A stretch of DNA of 64,000 bases, taken from the NCBI RefSeq assembly GCF_003991905.1, contig NZ_RSCL01000005.1, positions 186,001 through 250,000 of the forward strand, in the 5' to 3' direction. This document shows positions 8,129 to 15,860 of this stretch, in pieces (position 1 is the first letter of the stretch; each line of letters opens with the position of its first letter). The DNA comes from Dulcicalothrix desertica PCC 7102 (GTDB taxonomy: Bacteria; Cyanobacteriota; Cyanobacteriia; Cyanobacteriales; Nostocaceae). The notes below the pieces were generated by a model, which worked only from the letters and a program-made list of their open reading frames with translations, did no database searches and was not told where the DNA came from. The position numbers were made by a program, and so were the translations under genes.

Positions 8129-9235
8129 ATGGTGTTACCAATCAATAAAAATGCTCGTCGCAAACAAGGTTACAAAAAAGCCAATAAAAATAATATTCTG
8201 TGTGGCTCATTCAATAAACAGTCGAATACGGATCGAAGACAGTCTAAAGGTAGTAAAAGCGCAAACACTTCTTTGCGCTCATTCAAAGAGAAGTTCCGAC
8301 TTTATACTGGCGAACAGCTTCATGGAACACAAGTGATTTTTCGTTTGGCAAAAACACTTATTTCCGCTATTTTGCCTTGGGCTTTATTATCGAGTGGATA
8401 TGGGTTTACTGTTTCATTGCTCAATCATTTTGGACATTTATCAGTTTTTAGCGACAGTAAAGTTCTCCCCCATGTTGTCTTGAGTCTGAACATTGTTTTG
8501 AGTTTGCTATTGGTTTTTCGTACAAACACAGCGCATGAGCGGTTTTGGGAAGGACGAAAGCTCTGGGGCGCCCTAGTGAACGCGGTTCGCAATTTAGCCA
8601 GGGGTATGTGGATATATATCGAAGAACCCGAACCGGGACATAGAAGTGAAAAAGAAGCAGCAATGCGCCTAGTGTTAGCTTTTACAGTCGCAATGAAGTT
8701 ACATTTACGTCGTGACCCTGTAAATTTAGAATTGGCGCCTTTAATGTCATCGTTTCAGTACCATCAACTCAAGGATGTAAACCATCCACCATTAGAAATA
8801 TCATTGTGGATAGGAGATTATTTGCAAAGTCGCTATCAGCGTCAACAGGTAAATATATTTCAATTGAATACTCTGCATGAATTGATTGATAAGTTAGTAG
8901 ATATTTTAGGAGGTTGCGAGCGCATCTTGAAAACACCAGTACCACTAATTTACACTATCACATTGAAAACATTACTGGTAATTTATTTACTGTTACTACC
9001 TTGGGAATTAGTCAACGGTTTAACTTGGTGGACAAGTCCAATATTAGGTTTTATTAGCTTTATAGTGCTTGGCATTGACGAAATTGGCTCCGAGATTGAA
9101 GAACCCTTTGGACATGACCCGAATGATTTGCCTCTAGATGTGATTTGTAATACGATGAAAAGGAATGTAGAAGATTTAATCAACTTGGCGCCTTGTCAGA
9201 ATAGTGGCTGTAACAATTTAGATCAAGCAGCTTAG
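8129..9235 (+). CDS. Bestrophin-family membrane protein
   Basis: Protein of 368 residues of the bestrophin (UPF0187) family of anion or cation channels. Recognisable features are the membrane helices near residues 75-100 and 110-130, the signature FRTNTAHERFWEGRKLWG, and a paired C-terminal hydrophobic hairpin around 275-320 followed by GSEIEEPFGHDPNDLPLD. Start chosen at the ATG at 8129 with GGAG at 8117-8120; the 42-codon upstream extension is translated repeat DNA. Algal bestrophins move bicarbonate, and the neighbouring gamma-CA-like and pcxA genes make a similar role plausible here (inference). Confidence 0.85.
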   Translation: MVLPINKNARRKQGYKKANKNNILCGSFNKQSNTDRRQSKGSKSANTSLRSFKEKFRLYTGEQLHGTQVIFRLAKTLISAILPWALLSSGYGFTVSLLNHFGHLSVFSDSKVLPHVVLSLNIVLSLLLVFRTNTAHERFWEGRKLWGALVNAVRNLARGMWIYIEEPEPGHRSEKEAAMRLVLAFTVAMKLHLRRDPVNLELAPLMSSFQYHQLKDVNHPPLEISLWIGDYLQSRYQRQQVNIFQLNTLHELIDKLVDILGGCERILKTPVPLIYTITLKTLLVIYLLLLPWELVNGLTWWTSPILGFISFIVLGIDEIGSEIEEPFGHDPNDLPLDVICNTMKRNVEDLINLAPCQNSGCNNLDQAA

Positions 9236-9266
9236 TAGAGAGAAAAGTCGTCATGATGTCAGGGTT

Positions 9267-9560
9267 TTAAGCGTTTTTGAAAAAGCTGCAAATCAGGGCG
9301 CCTGCATTATCTTCTCCAAACGGTATAATCTTGCCATCATTTTGAATCCGATGTTGACGACAGTCGTATGTTTCAACTGGTGTTTTGGCGCCATCAATGC
9401 TTACTGATGCCTGATATTGCCAGTATTTTTTAGCACTTCGCTTAATACTGAGGATACAAATCTTATGCCCGTTGTCGCTACGACATGTGAAAGCCTTAGC
9501 AGGAAGCGCGATTGTAAAGCTAAGTACAACTATTAGTATGAAAGTAAGTGTTTTTGCCAT
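9267..9560 (-). CDS. Small secreted hypothetical protein
   Basis: A 97-residue protein with a clear signal peptide: Lys at position 3, hydrophobic core to about residue 20 and a likely cleavage after ALPAKA. The mature part holds four cysteines (CRS, CIL, CRQ, CSF), enough for two disulfides in the periplasm or outside the cell. Convergent with the bestrophin gene, with only 31 bases between them. I do not recognise the family. Confidence 0.6.
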   Translation of the reverse strand: MAKTLTFILIVVLSFTIALPAKAFTCRSDNGHKICILSIKRSAKKYWQYQASVSIDGAKTPVETYDCRQHRIQNDGKIIPFGEDNAGALICSFFKNA

Positions 9561-9702
9561 ATTCGATTATAACCCCCACTCAGCTTATATTTTGTGACTT
9601 TGACAAGTTTATATTAGAACTTAATTATAGATGGCGCCGTAGAACAAACGGACGATACACTAATATTATAGATATCAACACTCATGCCACATACAGCAAT
9701 CA

Positions 9703-9828
9703 ATGGCAACACAAAAGGTCACGGTTGAACTTCCCGAACCTGTAATTGCTTTGCGACTTAATAATGAAACTATTACAGAGGCAAGAGCATTGTGGATTAA
9801 GAGTAATTGGCATCCACCTGCAAATTAA
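9703..9828 (+). CDS. 41-codon reading frame resembling the start of a small antitoxin-type protein
   Basis: The frame opens with MATQKVTVELPEPV, the style of N-terminus seen in small cyanobacterial proteins of antitoxin type, then degenerates and stops after ITEARALWIKSNWHPP. It may be the surviving start of a longer gene. No strong ribosome site is visible. Confidence 0.3.
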   Translation: MATQKVTVELPEPVIALRLNNETITEARALWIKSNWHPPAN

Positions 9829-10058
9829 ATATAAATTGCTATTGACAATGAGACTTTTGTTTGTAACATAGCATTTCTTAGTCAAGTTAGGTACAAATCA
9901 AATTAGTAAAGTTCTTGTGGAGCGGTCATCCTTGCCCGCCTTTGTGTACTTCATCAAAGCGGGAAATATTATATTTAGTGTATTTCATCGCTCAACTGAT
10001 GCCAGAAACTTCAAGCTGAAAACACCCGTCCGGTAGAGTGTAAATTATTGCGAAGAAC

Positions 10059-11045
10059 GTGGCCATACAATCTGACTTAATTATTTCTACGAAAGACCTA
10101 ACAAAAACCTATGGTAGAAAGCCTGTTGTTGATAAACTAAATCTAGCTGTACCACGTGGTTCAATTTGTGGCTTCCTTGGTCCGAATGGGGCGGGCAAAA
10201 GTACTACTATTAAATTGTTACTTGGATTAATAAAGCCTTCTAGTGGGAACGGCGCCATTCTTGGTAAAAATATTGTAAATGATAGTGTAGCAATTAGGGA
10301 GCGAGTTGGGTTTCTCGCGCAAGACCCACGCTTTTATGGATATTTGAGCGCACGTGAAACTTTGCGTTTTGTTGCTTCGTTCTTTTTCAAAGGTTCTCCA
10401 ATAGCAATCGAAAATCGAATTGATGAAATGATTCAGCTTGTCGGGTTGGATGGAAAAGCCGACCGTCCGGTTCGAGGTTTCTCAGGTGGTGAACGTCAAC
10501 GTCTTGGTATTGCTCAAGCTGCAATTAATAACCCAGAGTTAATTATACTCGATGAGCCTGCATCTGCCCTTGACCCATTAGGGCGCCGGGATATGTTACA
10601 AATACTTGAGAGTTTTCGCGGACGCAGTACAGTTTTTTATTCGACGCATATTTTGGATGATGTGCAGCGGGTCAGCGATACTGTGGTAATTATGAAACGT
10701 GGCAGATTAATTGCTCAAGGTTCCATCCAAGAACTACTCGCAGGAGACCGCAGTCAATTTTACTTAACGGTGCGTGGTGATGGGTTAACAACGCGCGAAC
10801 TTTTGAAAAGTATACCTTGGATAAAAACGATTGTCCTTGAAGAGGGATTACCAGATGTCGATAATAATCCCACAACCAAGCTTCAAATTAACGTAACTAA
10901 CCCAAACGTTGCAGAAAATGAGCTTTTGCGGATTGTAATGATGGCAGATAATGAAGTTGTGGTAACGGAATATGGGAGAGTATCTTACGAACTTGAAGAT
11001 GTGTTTGTAGATTTAGTCGAGGAAGCAACAAAAAATGGTAGTTAG
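10059..11045 (+). CDS. ABC-2 type transporter ATP-binding protein
   Basis: ATPase subunit of 328 residues. Walker A is GPNGAGKST (about 44-52), the signature is FSGGERQRL, Walker B is LIILDEP followed by the D-loop SALDP, and the switch histidine lies in STHIL. The 230-residue ATPase core is followed by about 90 residues of regulatory C-terminus. The start codon appears to be GTG at 10059, with a weak ribosome site. Its end overlaps the start of the permease gene by 11 bases, so the two are translationally coupled. Substrate not predictable; exporters of this type move drugs, lipids or polysaccharides. Confidence 0.85.
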   Translation: MAIQSDLIISTKDLTKTYGRKPVVDKLNLAVPRGSICGFLGPNGAGKSTTIKLLLGLIKPSSGNGAILGKNIVNDSVAIRERVGFLAQDPRFYGYLSARETLRFVASFFFKGSPIAIENRIDEMIQLVGLDGKADRPVRGFSGGERQRLGIAQAAINNPELIILDEPASALDPLGRRDMLQILESFRGRSTVFYSTHILDDVQRVSDTVVIMKRGRLIAQGSIQELLAGDRSQFYLTVRGDGLTTRELLKSIPWIKTIVLEEGLPDVDNNPTTKLQINVTNPNVAENELLRIVMMADNEVVVTEYGRVSYELEDVFVDLVEEATKNGS

Positions 11046-11829
11046 AAGTAAATCTGAATTACAACCCATTACAAACAGTTGGTTACGCGGTTTTCGTGCT
11101 GTATATAATAAAGAACTCGTGCGTCACTTTGGTAATAAGCGCTTTTTATCTCAATTAGTTTTGTGGTGTGCAATTTCTGCATCTCCTGCTATCGGACTTA
11201 CTTTCGGTGGCAGTACAGAATTACCCATAGTACGAGGAACTTCACTTTTAACATTATTTTTGTGGCTGGGTACAGTGCCAATGTCTATTGGAACAATAAT
11301 ACTGACTCAAGGCGCCATTATTGAAGAGAAAATGACCCAGACTTTACTGTGGATATGCTCTAAACCTTTATCACGTCCAGCTTTGATTATGGGAAAATTT
11401 GCAGGTTATGCAGTATTTCTTGGTTCTATTGTTCTTGGTGTGCCTGCCCTCATTACTTATATTACTGCAATAATATATGGACTTCCTCTACTGACGTTTT
11501 TACCAGGTTTTCTCATCAGCCTGCTAATGATATATTTATTACTTCTATTTCTTTTAGCACTGACCCTAATGCTTGGCGCCTGTTTTAATCATATTGGAAC
11601 TGTAACAGCAATTGCCTTCTTCGTTTATGTCGGGGGAGCAAGTTTAAATTCTAATCAACAATTGCAAAAGATAGAGCCTTATACATTTTCAGCATTACAA
11701 CGTTACGCAGTGGAAATAGTATCCGGTCGTTTTCATCCCGAAGCTTGGATAGCTATGGGTACAACGCTTTTGTTAACTATATTGTTTCTACTAATTGCAT
11801 TTTGGCAAATGGAACGGTATGAGTTGTAA
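11035..11829 (+). CDS. ABC-2 type transporter permease
   Basis: Membrane subunit of 264 residues with about six helices, at roughly 38-55, 70-95, 115-140, 145-175, 180-200 and 240-258. It starts inside the last codons of the ATPase gene. The C-terminus is short and charged (QMERYEL). It should pair with the upstream ATPase as a half-size exporter dimer in the inner membrane. No third component or substrate gene lies next to it. Confidence 0.75.
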   Translation: MVVRSKSELQPITNSWLRGFRAVYNKELVRHFGNKRFLSQLVLWCAISASPAIGLTFGGSTELPIVRGTSLLTLFLWLGTVPMSIGTIILTQGAIIEEKMTQTLLWICSKPLSRPALIMGKFAGYAVFLGSIVLGVPALITYITAIIYGLPLLTFLPGFLISLLMIYLLLLFLLALTLMLGACFNHIGTVTAIAFFVYVGGASLNSNQQLQKIEPYTFSALQRYAVEIVSGRFHPEAWIAMGTTLLLTILFLLIAFWQMERYEL

Positions 11830-11882
11830 TCAGAATGTAGCTGGTGCAGCTATACTAGTATTTACACTATATTTGATAGCAG

Positions 11883-12519
11883 ATGGTATCTACACAAGGG
11901 ATAACCGACCAAATAAAAAGCTTAAGCGACTTGGAAAAACGCTCTCCACCTTCGTCAAGCTTCAGATGACCAATTTTTTCGTGAATGGGTAGAAGACTTA
12001 CCAGAACTAACTCAACAAGAGCAATTAGGAGTCGCACGTATTAAGCAGCGTTACGATTATCATCAAGTTGACGGGTTGTTACTTGAAGGTACCGTTAACT
12101 TAATAGTTGTGTCTCCTTTGTTGGAAGTTGCTGGTTTTCTAGACCCTCCGTTTCGTATCCGTTCACCTTACGGTATTTTTCTGGAACTAGAAGACCCAGA
12201 TGAACCAGTTCGAGGTTTTATCGATGCGTTGGTTGTGCAGGAACAACTGTGGATTTTACTTGTGGAATCTAAGCGTACAAGTGTTCCTGTACCCGCAGCT
12301 TTACCGCAGTTGTTAGCTTATATGCTTACTACACCTCAACGTGATAAACCAGCTTTTGGTATGGCAACCAATGGTGATGAGTTTGTATTTTTGAAACTTG
12401 TTACTGGAGAGGCGCCGCAATATGATGTATCAAGAACTTTCTCCATGTTGCCAAGGCGCCATGAGTTAGGGGAAGTGTTGCGAATTATGAAGCGGCTAGG
12501 ACAAGTAATTTTAACTTAA
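11883..12519 (+). pseudogene. Type I restriction R-like (cyanobacterial small nuclease family) gene with a frameshift
   Basis: The long readable part (12076-12519) carries a PD-(D/E)XK-like core: VRGFIDALVV, then LWILLVESKR, then PQLLAYML and FGMATNGDEFVFLKL. This matches short cyanobacterial proteins labelled restriction endonuclease subunit R. The expected N-terminus (residues around ASDDQFFREWVEDLPELTQ) is encoded in the same frame just upstream but has no start codon; it is preceded by a stop. An ATG at 11883 gives a fitting beginning (MVSTQGITDQIKSLSDLEK) in another frame. One extra base around 11935-11950, in an A-run, explains the break. Decay and sequence error are both possible. Confidence 0.65.
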
Positions 12520-12708
12520 TTAGATGTTATCCAGTTCAAACGGGAGCAAATTATTCAACATCAAAACATCATCTACCTTATTTAGATTTCCTACACATAA
12601 AACTGGTAAGCGTTCTTGGTAAGCTTTTATGGCAATATTGTTATAGTCACCAGTAAGTAAAACATTAATCTTACGTAATTTGTCAAAAACTACGCCAAAT
12701 AGTGTCAC
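12520..12708 (-). CDS. C-terminal half of a split cyanobacterial hypothetical protein
   Basis: Sixty-two residues starting at a GTG whose first bases overlap the stop of the upstream gene (GTGA overlap). The segment VTLFGVVFDKLRKI followed by AIKAYQERLPVLC resembles, from memory, the C-terminal part of a single longer cyanobacterial protein whose N-terminal part resembles the neighbouring 117-residue product. Either the ancestral gene is broken by a one-base change, or the halves are made by coupled translation. Function unknown. Confidence 0.5.
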   Translation of the reverse strand: MTLFGVVFDKLRKINVLLTGDYNNIAIKAYQERLPVLCVGNLNKVDDVLMLNNLLPFELDNI

Positions 12709-13058
12709 TTTTCCACTGTTTTCATTACTCGGCGCCTGAAGAGCGAGAAACTAATCCCTGAATTTGAAGTGTAGGAAACGTTGTCAAGAGCTACACCTAA
12801 AATACCAATTGGTGTACGATTTTCTACTTCTGCTAGAGTTTTAACTGCTTCACCAACTCGAATAGCATAATCTCCTACATCTTGCCTTAAAGGAAGTAAA
12901 ATTTCAAACTCACCATTGTTAGGTTCTTGCTTCAACCAAATAGTCGCATTTTCAAGGAAAGGACGGTCTTCATACCAACCAGAGTCAAGCAAATAATTTC
13001 TTAAATTTTCTAACTTTACAGACTTTAAAATTTCTGGATTGCGTGCTGTAACTTTCAT
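12705..13058 (-). CDS. N-terminal half of a split cyanobacterial hypothetical protein
   Basis: A 117-residue protein preceded by a good AAGGAG site seven bases before the ATG. The text from WYEDRPFLENATIWL through ILLPL to KTLAEVENRTPIGIL matches a family of small accessory cyanobacterial proteins of unknown role. The usual C-terminal extension is found in the overlapping frame downstream (12520-12708). I see no catalytic motif. Confidence 0.6.
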   Translation of the reverse strand: MKVTARNPEILKSVKLENLRNYLLDSGWYEDRPFLENATIWLKQEPNNGEFEILLPLRQDVGDYAIRVGEAVKTLAEVENRTPIGILGVALDNVSYTSNSGISFSLFRRRVMKTVEK

Positions 13059-13184
13059 GGTTCTACTCCTTGCCCGCCATCTTTCATGAACAGGATGTTG
13101 CCTCTGCTTTTTGCAGTTGATGTAAAAACTAGCAAAATGCTTGACAATTGGGCGTTTTTCATTTGCAACAGACTGACAAATTTT

Positions 13185-13379
13185 TCAACCAGTTTTATCT
13201 GAGATTGGCAGAGCCACAATTTTTTTACCCTTGGCTATAAAAGGGGCTATCTGTTTTCTGATCACTTCACTCATAGTGGTACTGTTAGCCATACACCAAG
13301 CGTCAAAAGCAGCCTTATCTTCCGGATCGACAACTATCTGTATAAAATCTCTTGGACGGTTTAGTTTTTTCCGGGGCAC
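13185..13379 (-). CDS. Ribbon-helix-helix DNA-binding protein
   Basis: Sixty-four residues with a ribbon-helix-helix pattern: the beta strand FIQIVVD, helix EDKAAFDAWCMANS, then the turn TTMSEVIRKQIAPFI. Such proteins act as antitoxins or as autorepressors. Starts at GTG with GAGGA six bases upstream. Its promoter region contains two ATCATGAT-centred palindromes, the expected kind of operator. No toxin partner is adjacent on the same strand; the nearest gene is a divergent 64-codon reading frame. Confidence 0.65.
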   Translation of the reverse strand: MPRKKLNRPRDFIQIVVDPEDKAAFDAWCMANSTTMSEVIRKQIAPFIAKGKKIVALPISDKTG

Positions 13380-13409
13380 TGTTTTTCCTCAATTCCACTT
13401 GCTCCAATA

Positions 13410-13479
13410 TATCATGATAATTATTTAGATATAAATTAGCATAATTTCTTTTTTATCATGATAAAAATCATGGTAAAAT
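13410..13479. promoter_or_regulatory. Two ATCATGAT palindromes in a divergent promoter
   Basis: TATCATGATA lies at 13410-13419. The 16-base perfect palindrome TTTTATCATGATAAAA lies at 13451-13466 and is followed by an imperfect half copy, AATCATGGTAAAA, at 13467-13479. They sit between the RHH gene (minus) and a 64-codon gene (plus), and are good candidates for RHH-protein operators controlling both. Confidence 0.55.
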
Positions 13480-13484
13480 TGGCT

Positions 13485-13511
13485 GCGTGAGAGGAACGCA
13501 AACTCTCACGC
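13485..13511 (+). promoter_or_regulatory. Nine-base-pair leader hairpin
   Basis: GCGTGAGAG at 13485-13493 pairs perfectly with CTCTCACGC at 13503-13511 across a nine-base loop. It precedes the AGGAGGAGGTGAT ribosome site of the 13542 gene by about 15 bases, so it lies in the untranslated leader and may protect or regulate that mRNA. Confidence 0.45.
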
Positions 13512-13541
13512 TAAAACAACAACCAGGAGGAGGTGATATAA

Positions 13542-13736
13542 ATGTCCGAGAATGGCAATGGAAAAAGTCGTCGCAACTTATTCGACCCGGTAATTGTATT
13601 TATTCGTCTTTTTCAAAATATTTGGATAAGACAGAACCGAGTATCGGGTTCAACTGATGTGGTTGATGGTGACACAGTTTCCAAGGAACTGGAGGATAGA
13701 CTAGACCCCCCAGAGTTCCCGGACACTGACAGCTAA
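13542..13736 (+). CDS. Small hypothetical protein divergent from the RHH gene
   Basis: Sixty-four residues with a very strong ribosome site (AGGAGGAGGTGAT). A basic N-terminus is followed by a moderately hydrophobic stretch (PVIVFIRLFQNIWI) that could lie along or in the membrane, then an acidic C-terminus (LEDRLDPPEFPDTDS). No family recognised. The size and divergent arrangement with an RHH regulator would fit a membrane-acting toxin, but nothing proves it. Confidence 0.5.
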   Translation: MSENGNGKSRRNLFDPVIVFIRLFQNIWIRQNRVSGSTDVVDGDTVSKELEDRLDPPEFPDTDS

Positions 13737-13760
13737 ATGAGGCTCCCTTTTTATACCCGT

Positions 13761-13790
13761 CCCTAGCAGCAACTAGGGGCTTTCCTCTAT
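13761..13790 (+). terminator. Likely terminator after the 64-codon gene
   Basis: CCCTAG at 13761-13766 pairs with CTAGGG at 13773-13778, followed by a pyrimidine-rich run (CTTTCCTCTATTTT). It lies 25 bases after the stop codon at 13736. Confidence 0.5.
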
Positions 13791-13804
13791 TTTACATTCA
13801 TACT

Positions 13805-14128
13805 ATGAGTAACAATTCATTTATTCGACCCGTTTACTACCTACCAATCGAGCGCAAAAGTGATAGATGGTGTTTTTTGCATGGTGAGGTATTTTGGAAT
13901 CCCTTAAATTTGCCAATACCTCAAAGTATCGAAGTTTTACTTTGGTGTTTTCGCACATCAATAAGCGAGGTTATCGAACACCTGCGCTCAATCAATAATG
14001 CTGCTCCAGGTTACTACTTGGCAAACGTTTTGCACAAAAAATACTACTACTGTGGTACAGAGTGGGATGACATTAGAACTAAATTAATGGACTTAGGAAT
14101 CGGTAAACCTGAACCAAATCTTATGTAA
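13805..14128 (+). CDS. Hypothetical protein, accessory
   Basis: A 107-residue soluble protein rich in Trp and Tyr (RWCFLHGEVFWNPLNLPIPQSIEVLLWCF). No domain recognised and no strong ribosome site. It is in a patch of small genes with no clear metabolic role, so it may be of plasmid or phage descent, but I cannot show this. Confidence 0.45.
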   Translation: MSNNSFIRPVYYLPIERKSDRWCFLHGEVFWNPLNLPIPQSIEVLLWCFRTSISEVIEHLRSINNAAPGYYLANVLHKKYYYCGTEWDDIRTKLMDLGIGKPEPNLM

Positions 14129-14349
14129 CGCAGTTCTTAAATATGGTATAAAATATGTCTCTGCCAATTTACTCTATCACAGGCGCCTTTAGCCCCGGAC
14201 ATTATTTTTCCCTGCCAAAGAACTATTTTCTTTCAAAATACACACGTTAAGCAGATTAAACATTTATATGGTATATTGTTATTTTAAAGGTTTATAATCA
14301 CGTTTTTATTTTGGCGCTCAACAGATGCGCCAAGGAAATTTATTAAGCA

Positions 14350-14376
14350 TATTAAAACCCGGTATAAAACCGGGTA
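14350..14376 (-). terminator. Terminator of the minus-strand small-gene pair
   Basis: ACCCGG at 14357-14362 and CCGGGT at 14370-14375 form a stem with a seven-base loop. Read on the minus strand it is followed by TTTTAAT, which makes a normal intrinsic terminator 16 bases beyond the stop of the 14392-14592 gene. Confidence 0.6.
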
Positions 14377-14391
14377 TTCATCCAAGCAAAG

Positions 14392-14592
14392 TCAATGTCT
14401 TAAGCTATCGCTTTCGCGCCAATCCGCAACAGAAATTATTTCGCCAGCTACGTCGATTGGTAGAAATTCTAGCTCATCAAGTCTTTGCTCAATACAATCA
14501 ATGCGTTCTTCTAAATGAAGTATACGCCTGAGAATTTTTCTTCGATGCCGCTTTGGTTTTGGCTGATTATAAAGATTCTTTCCATCTGGCAT
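14392..14592 (-). CDS. Small basic coiled-coil protein
   Basis: Sixty-six residues. The N-terminal third is strongly basic (PKPKRHRRKILRR) and is followed by a heptad-like helix (ILHLEERIDCIEQRLDELEFL). An AGGAGG site eight bases before the ATG supports translation. It follows the 144-residue gene by 30 bases on the same strand and is closed by a terminator, so the two form an operon. Function unknown; the basic stretch would allow nucleic-acid binding. Confidence 0.55.
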   Translation of the reverse strand: MPDGKNLYNQPKPKRHRRKILRRILHLEERIDCIEQRLDELEFLPIDVAGEIISVADWRESDSLRH

Positions 14593-14622
14593 ATGTAATA
14601 CCTCCTGATATTTCTAGAATCG

Positions 14623-15057
14623 CTATTGGCTTGATTTATGCACGTTCTTTAGAATTGTGTAAAACAAGTCTTCCGCACTTTTGTATGGTTTCGTAGTTTT
14701 GTAGTTAGCAATAGCAATTTTGACTTGCTTAACAGTAGAATTAGCCACTAAAGCAATGATGTCAGGAGTCATTTTTACCCCTAGAGCTTCAACATCGCTA
14801 ATCATGTCAATGCCACTTACAAGAGAAATATTTAAGTCATCTTTACGATTAAGCGAAAAGTCAGGCTTTAGTTGAAACAACCCAATTGATTGCATCCAAC
14901 GCTCCACAGTATCTACACCATGCGTTTGAGTTAACTCTCCTATTGTTTTCAAGCAGCTAATTTTGAGCGCGATTTGCGCCTCAGAAACACAGTCAACCTG
15001 GTGTTCCTGGCTCTCTAGTGGTAAAGAATCAGGAGACAACATGTTATAATAATTCAT
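14623..15057 (-). CDS. Hypothetical protein with helical C-terminal domain
   Basis: A 144-residue protein. The C-terminal part (MTPDIIALVANSTVKQVKIAIANY then EDLFYTILKN) resembles in pattern a short helical module that I recall at the end of various cyanobacterial mobile-element and replication-associated proteins. That resemblance is weak. It is the first gene of a two-gene minus-strand operon. Confidence 0.45.
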   Translation of the reverse strand: MNYYNMLSPDSLPLESQEHQVDCVSEAQIALKISCLKTIGELTQTHGVDTVERWMQSIGLFQLKPDFSLNRKDDLNISLVSGIDMISDVEALGVKMTPDIIALVANSTVKQVKIAIANYKTTKPYKSAEDLFYTILKNVHKSSQ

Positions 15058-15079
15058 GTTTTTAATTTATTAATTAAGT

Positions 15080-15112
15080 AAACACCCCTGCTTTATCGCG
15101 AGGTGTTTTTTT
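15080..15112 (+). terminator. Intrinsic-terminator-like hairpin upstream of the 15057 gene
   Basis: AAACACC at 15080-15086 pairs with GGTGTTT at 15102-15108 and a T-run follows on the plus strand. No plus-strand gene ends nearby, so it may stop transcription antisense to the minus-strand operon or be a leftover of a lost gene. Confidence 0.4.
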
Positions 15113-15232
15113 ATAGTCGTATAAAAACTAATTTATGTTCAATCTACGCATATTCAAAGTATTGTTAATGCTTTAAAAAGCAACCCTCAGCCATTCACTA
15201 GACTTAAAAAGAACTATATTTTAATTTTAGGT

Positions 15233-15454
15233 ATGTATGAAAATATAGATACTATCAACGACATATTTCTTGAGGAAAGCAGCGATGATTATTTAATACA
15301 GGATACTCTAACACTGGTAAAACAAGGCAAAGTCGTAGAACTTATCAAACAGAAAGAGCCATCAATTATAAGACAGTACTATAGTGTTAAACAACATAGC
15401 GATAATGAAGAACCTAGCGATAATAAAAAAGTTTACAAATATTCTTTATTTTGA
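15233..15454 (+). CDS. Small acidic hypothetical protein
   Basis: Seventy-three residues without hydrophobic segments. The sequence is helical and charged, ending DNEEPSDNKKVYKYSLF with a repeated EPSDN/HSDNEEPSDN-like stretch. The ribosome site is weak (TTTAGGT). It could be a chance frame; no family is recognised. Confidence 0.3.
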   Translation: MYENIDTINDIFLEESSDDYLIQDTLTLVKQGKVVELIKQKEPSIIRQYYSVKQHSDNEEPSDNKKVYKYSLF

Positions 15455-15766
15455 TATAGCTAGGTAAAAAATAGATTGTTTTAAGTTAAACAGTTTATTC
15501 AGTGCATTTGTGGACGACACCTAATTAAACAACATACAGGTACCTACACGTAAGAGGAGGTTAATTTTGAAGTTTTTAGCACAACGTTGCAATTAGGGAC
15601 TTCCAAAATTTAATTAACTATCTTGTGGGGTGGGCATCAACGCAAACGCCCTCAATATCGACAGGGCAAGAGAAAGCCCATCTTACAAGATAATTTTGGG
15701 TGTTTTATTATTTGGAAGTGCCTGAATCCAAACTTGCTTAGACGCAGTAATGCTGGGTTAAGAAGA

Positions 15767-15855
15767 TTTGTAGGTTGACTGGAACGCGAGTGGGTAATCC
15801 AACAATTGCTCCATATATTTGGTGTTGGGTTCCGTTCCTCCACCCAACCTACAAA
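15767..15855. repeat. Inverted repeat ending in TTTGTAGGTTG
   Basis: TTTGTAGGTTG at 15767-15777 is the exact reverse complement of CAACCTACAAA at 15845-15855, with further inner matches (CCAACA, TGTTGG; GTGGGT, CACCCA). The structure resembles a non-autonomous palindromic element. It abuts the end of cnfR and may terminate it. The rest of the 15455-15860 spacer shows nothing else. Confidence 0.65.
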
Positions 15856-15860
15856 TTGGG

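Noticed and set aside
14325-14531. 68-codon plus-strand frame
   Set aside because: It overlaps the minus-strand 66-codon gene, which has a clear AGGAGG site and a terminator; the plus frame contains that terminator.
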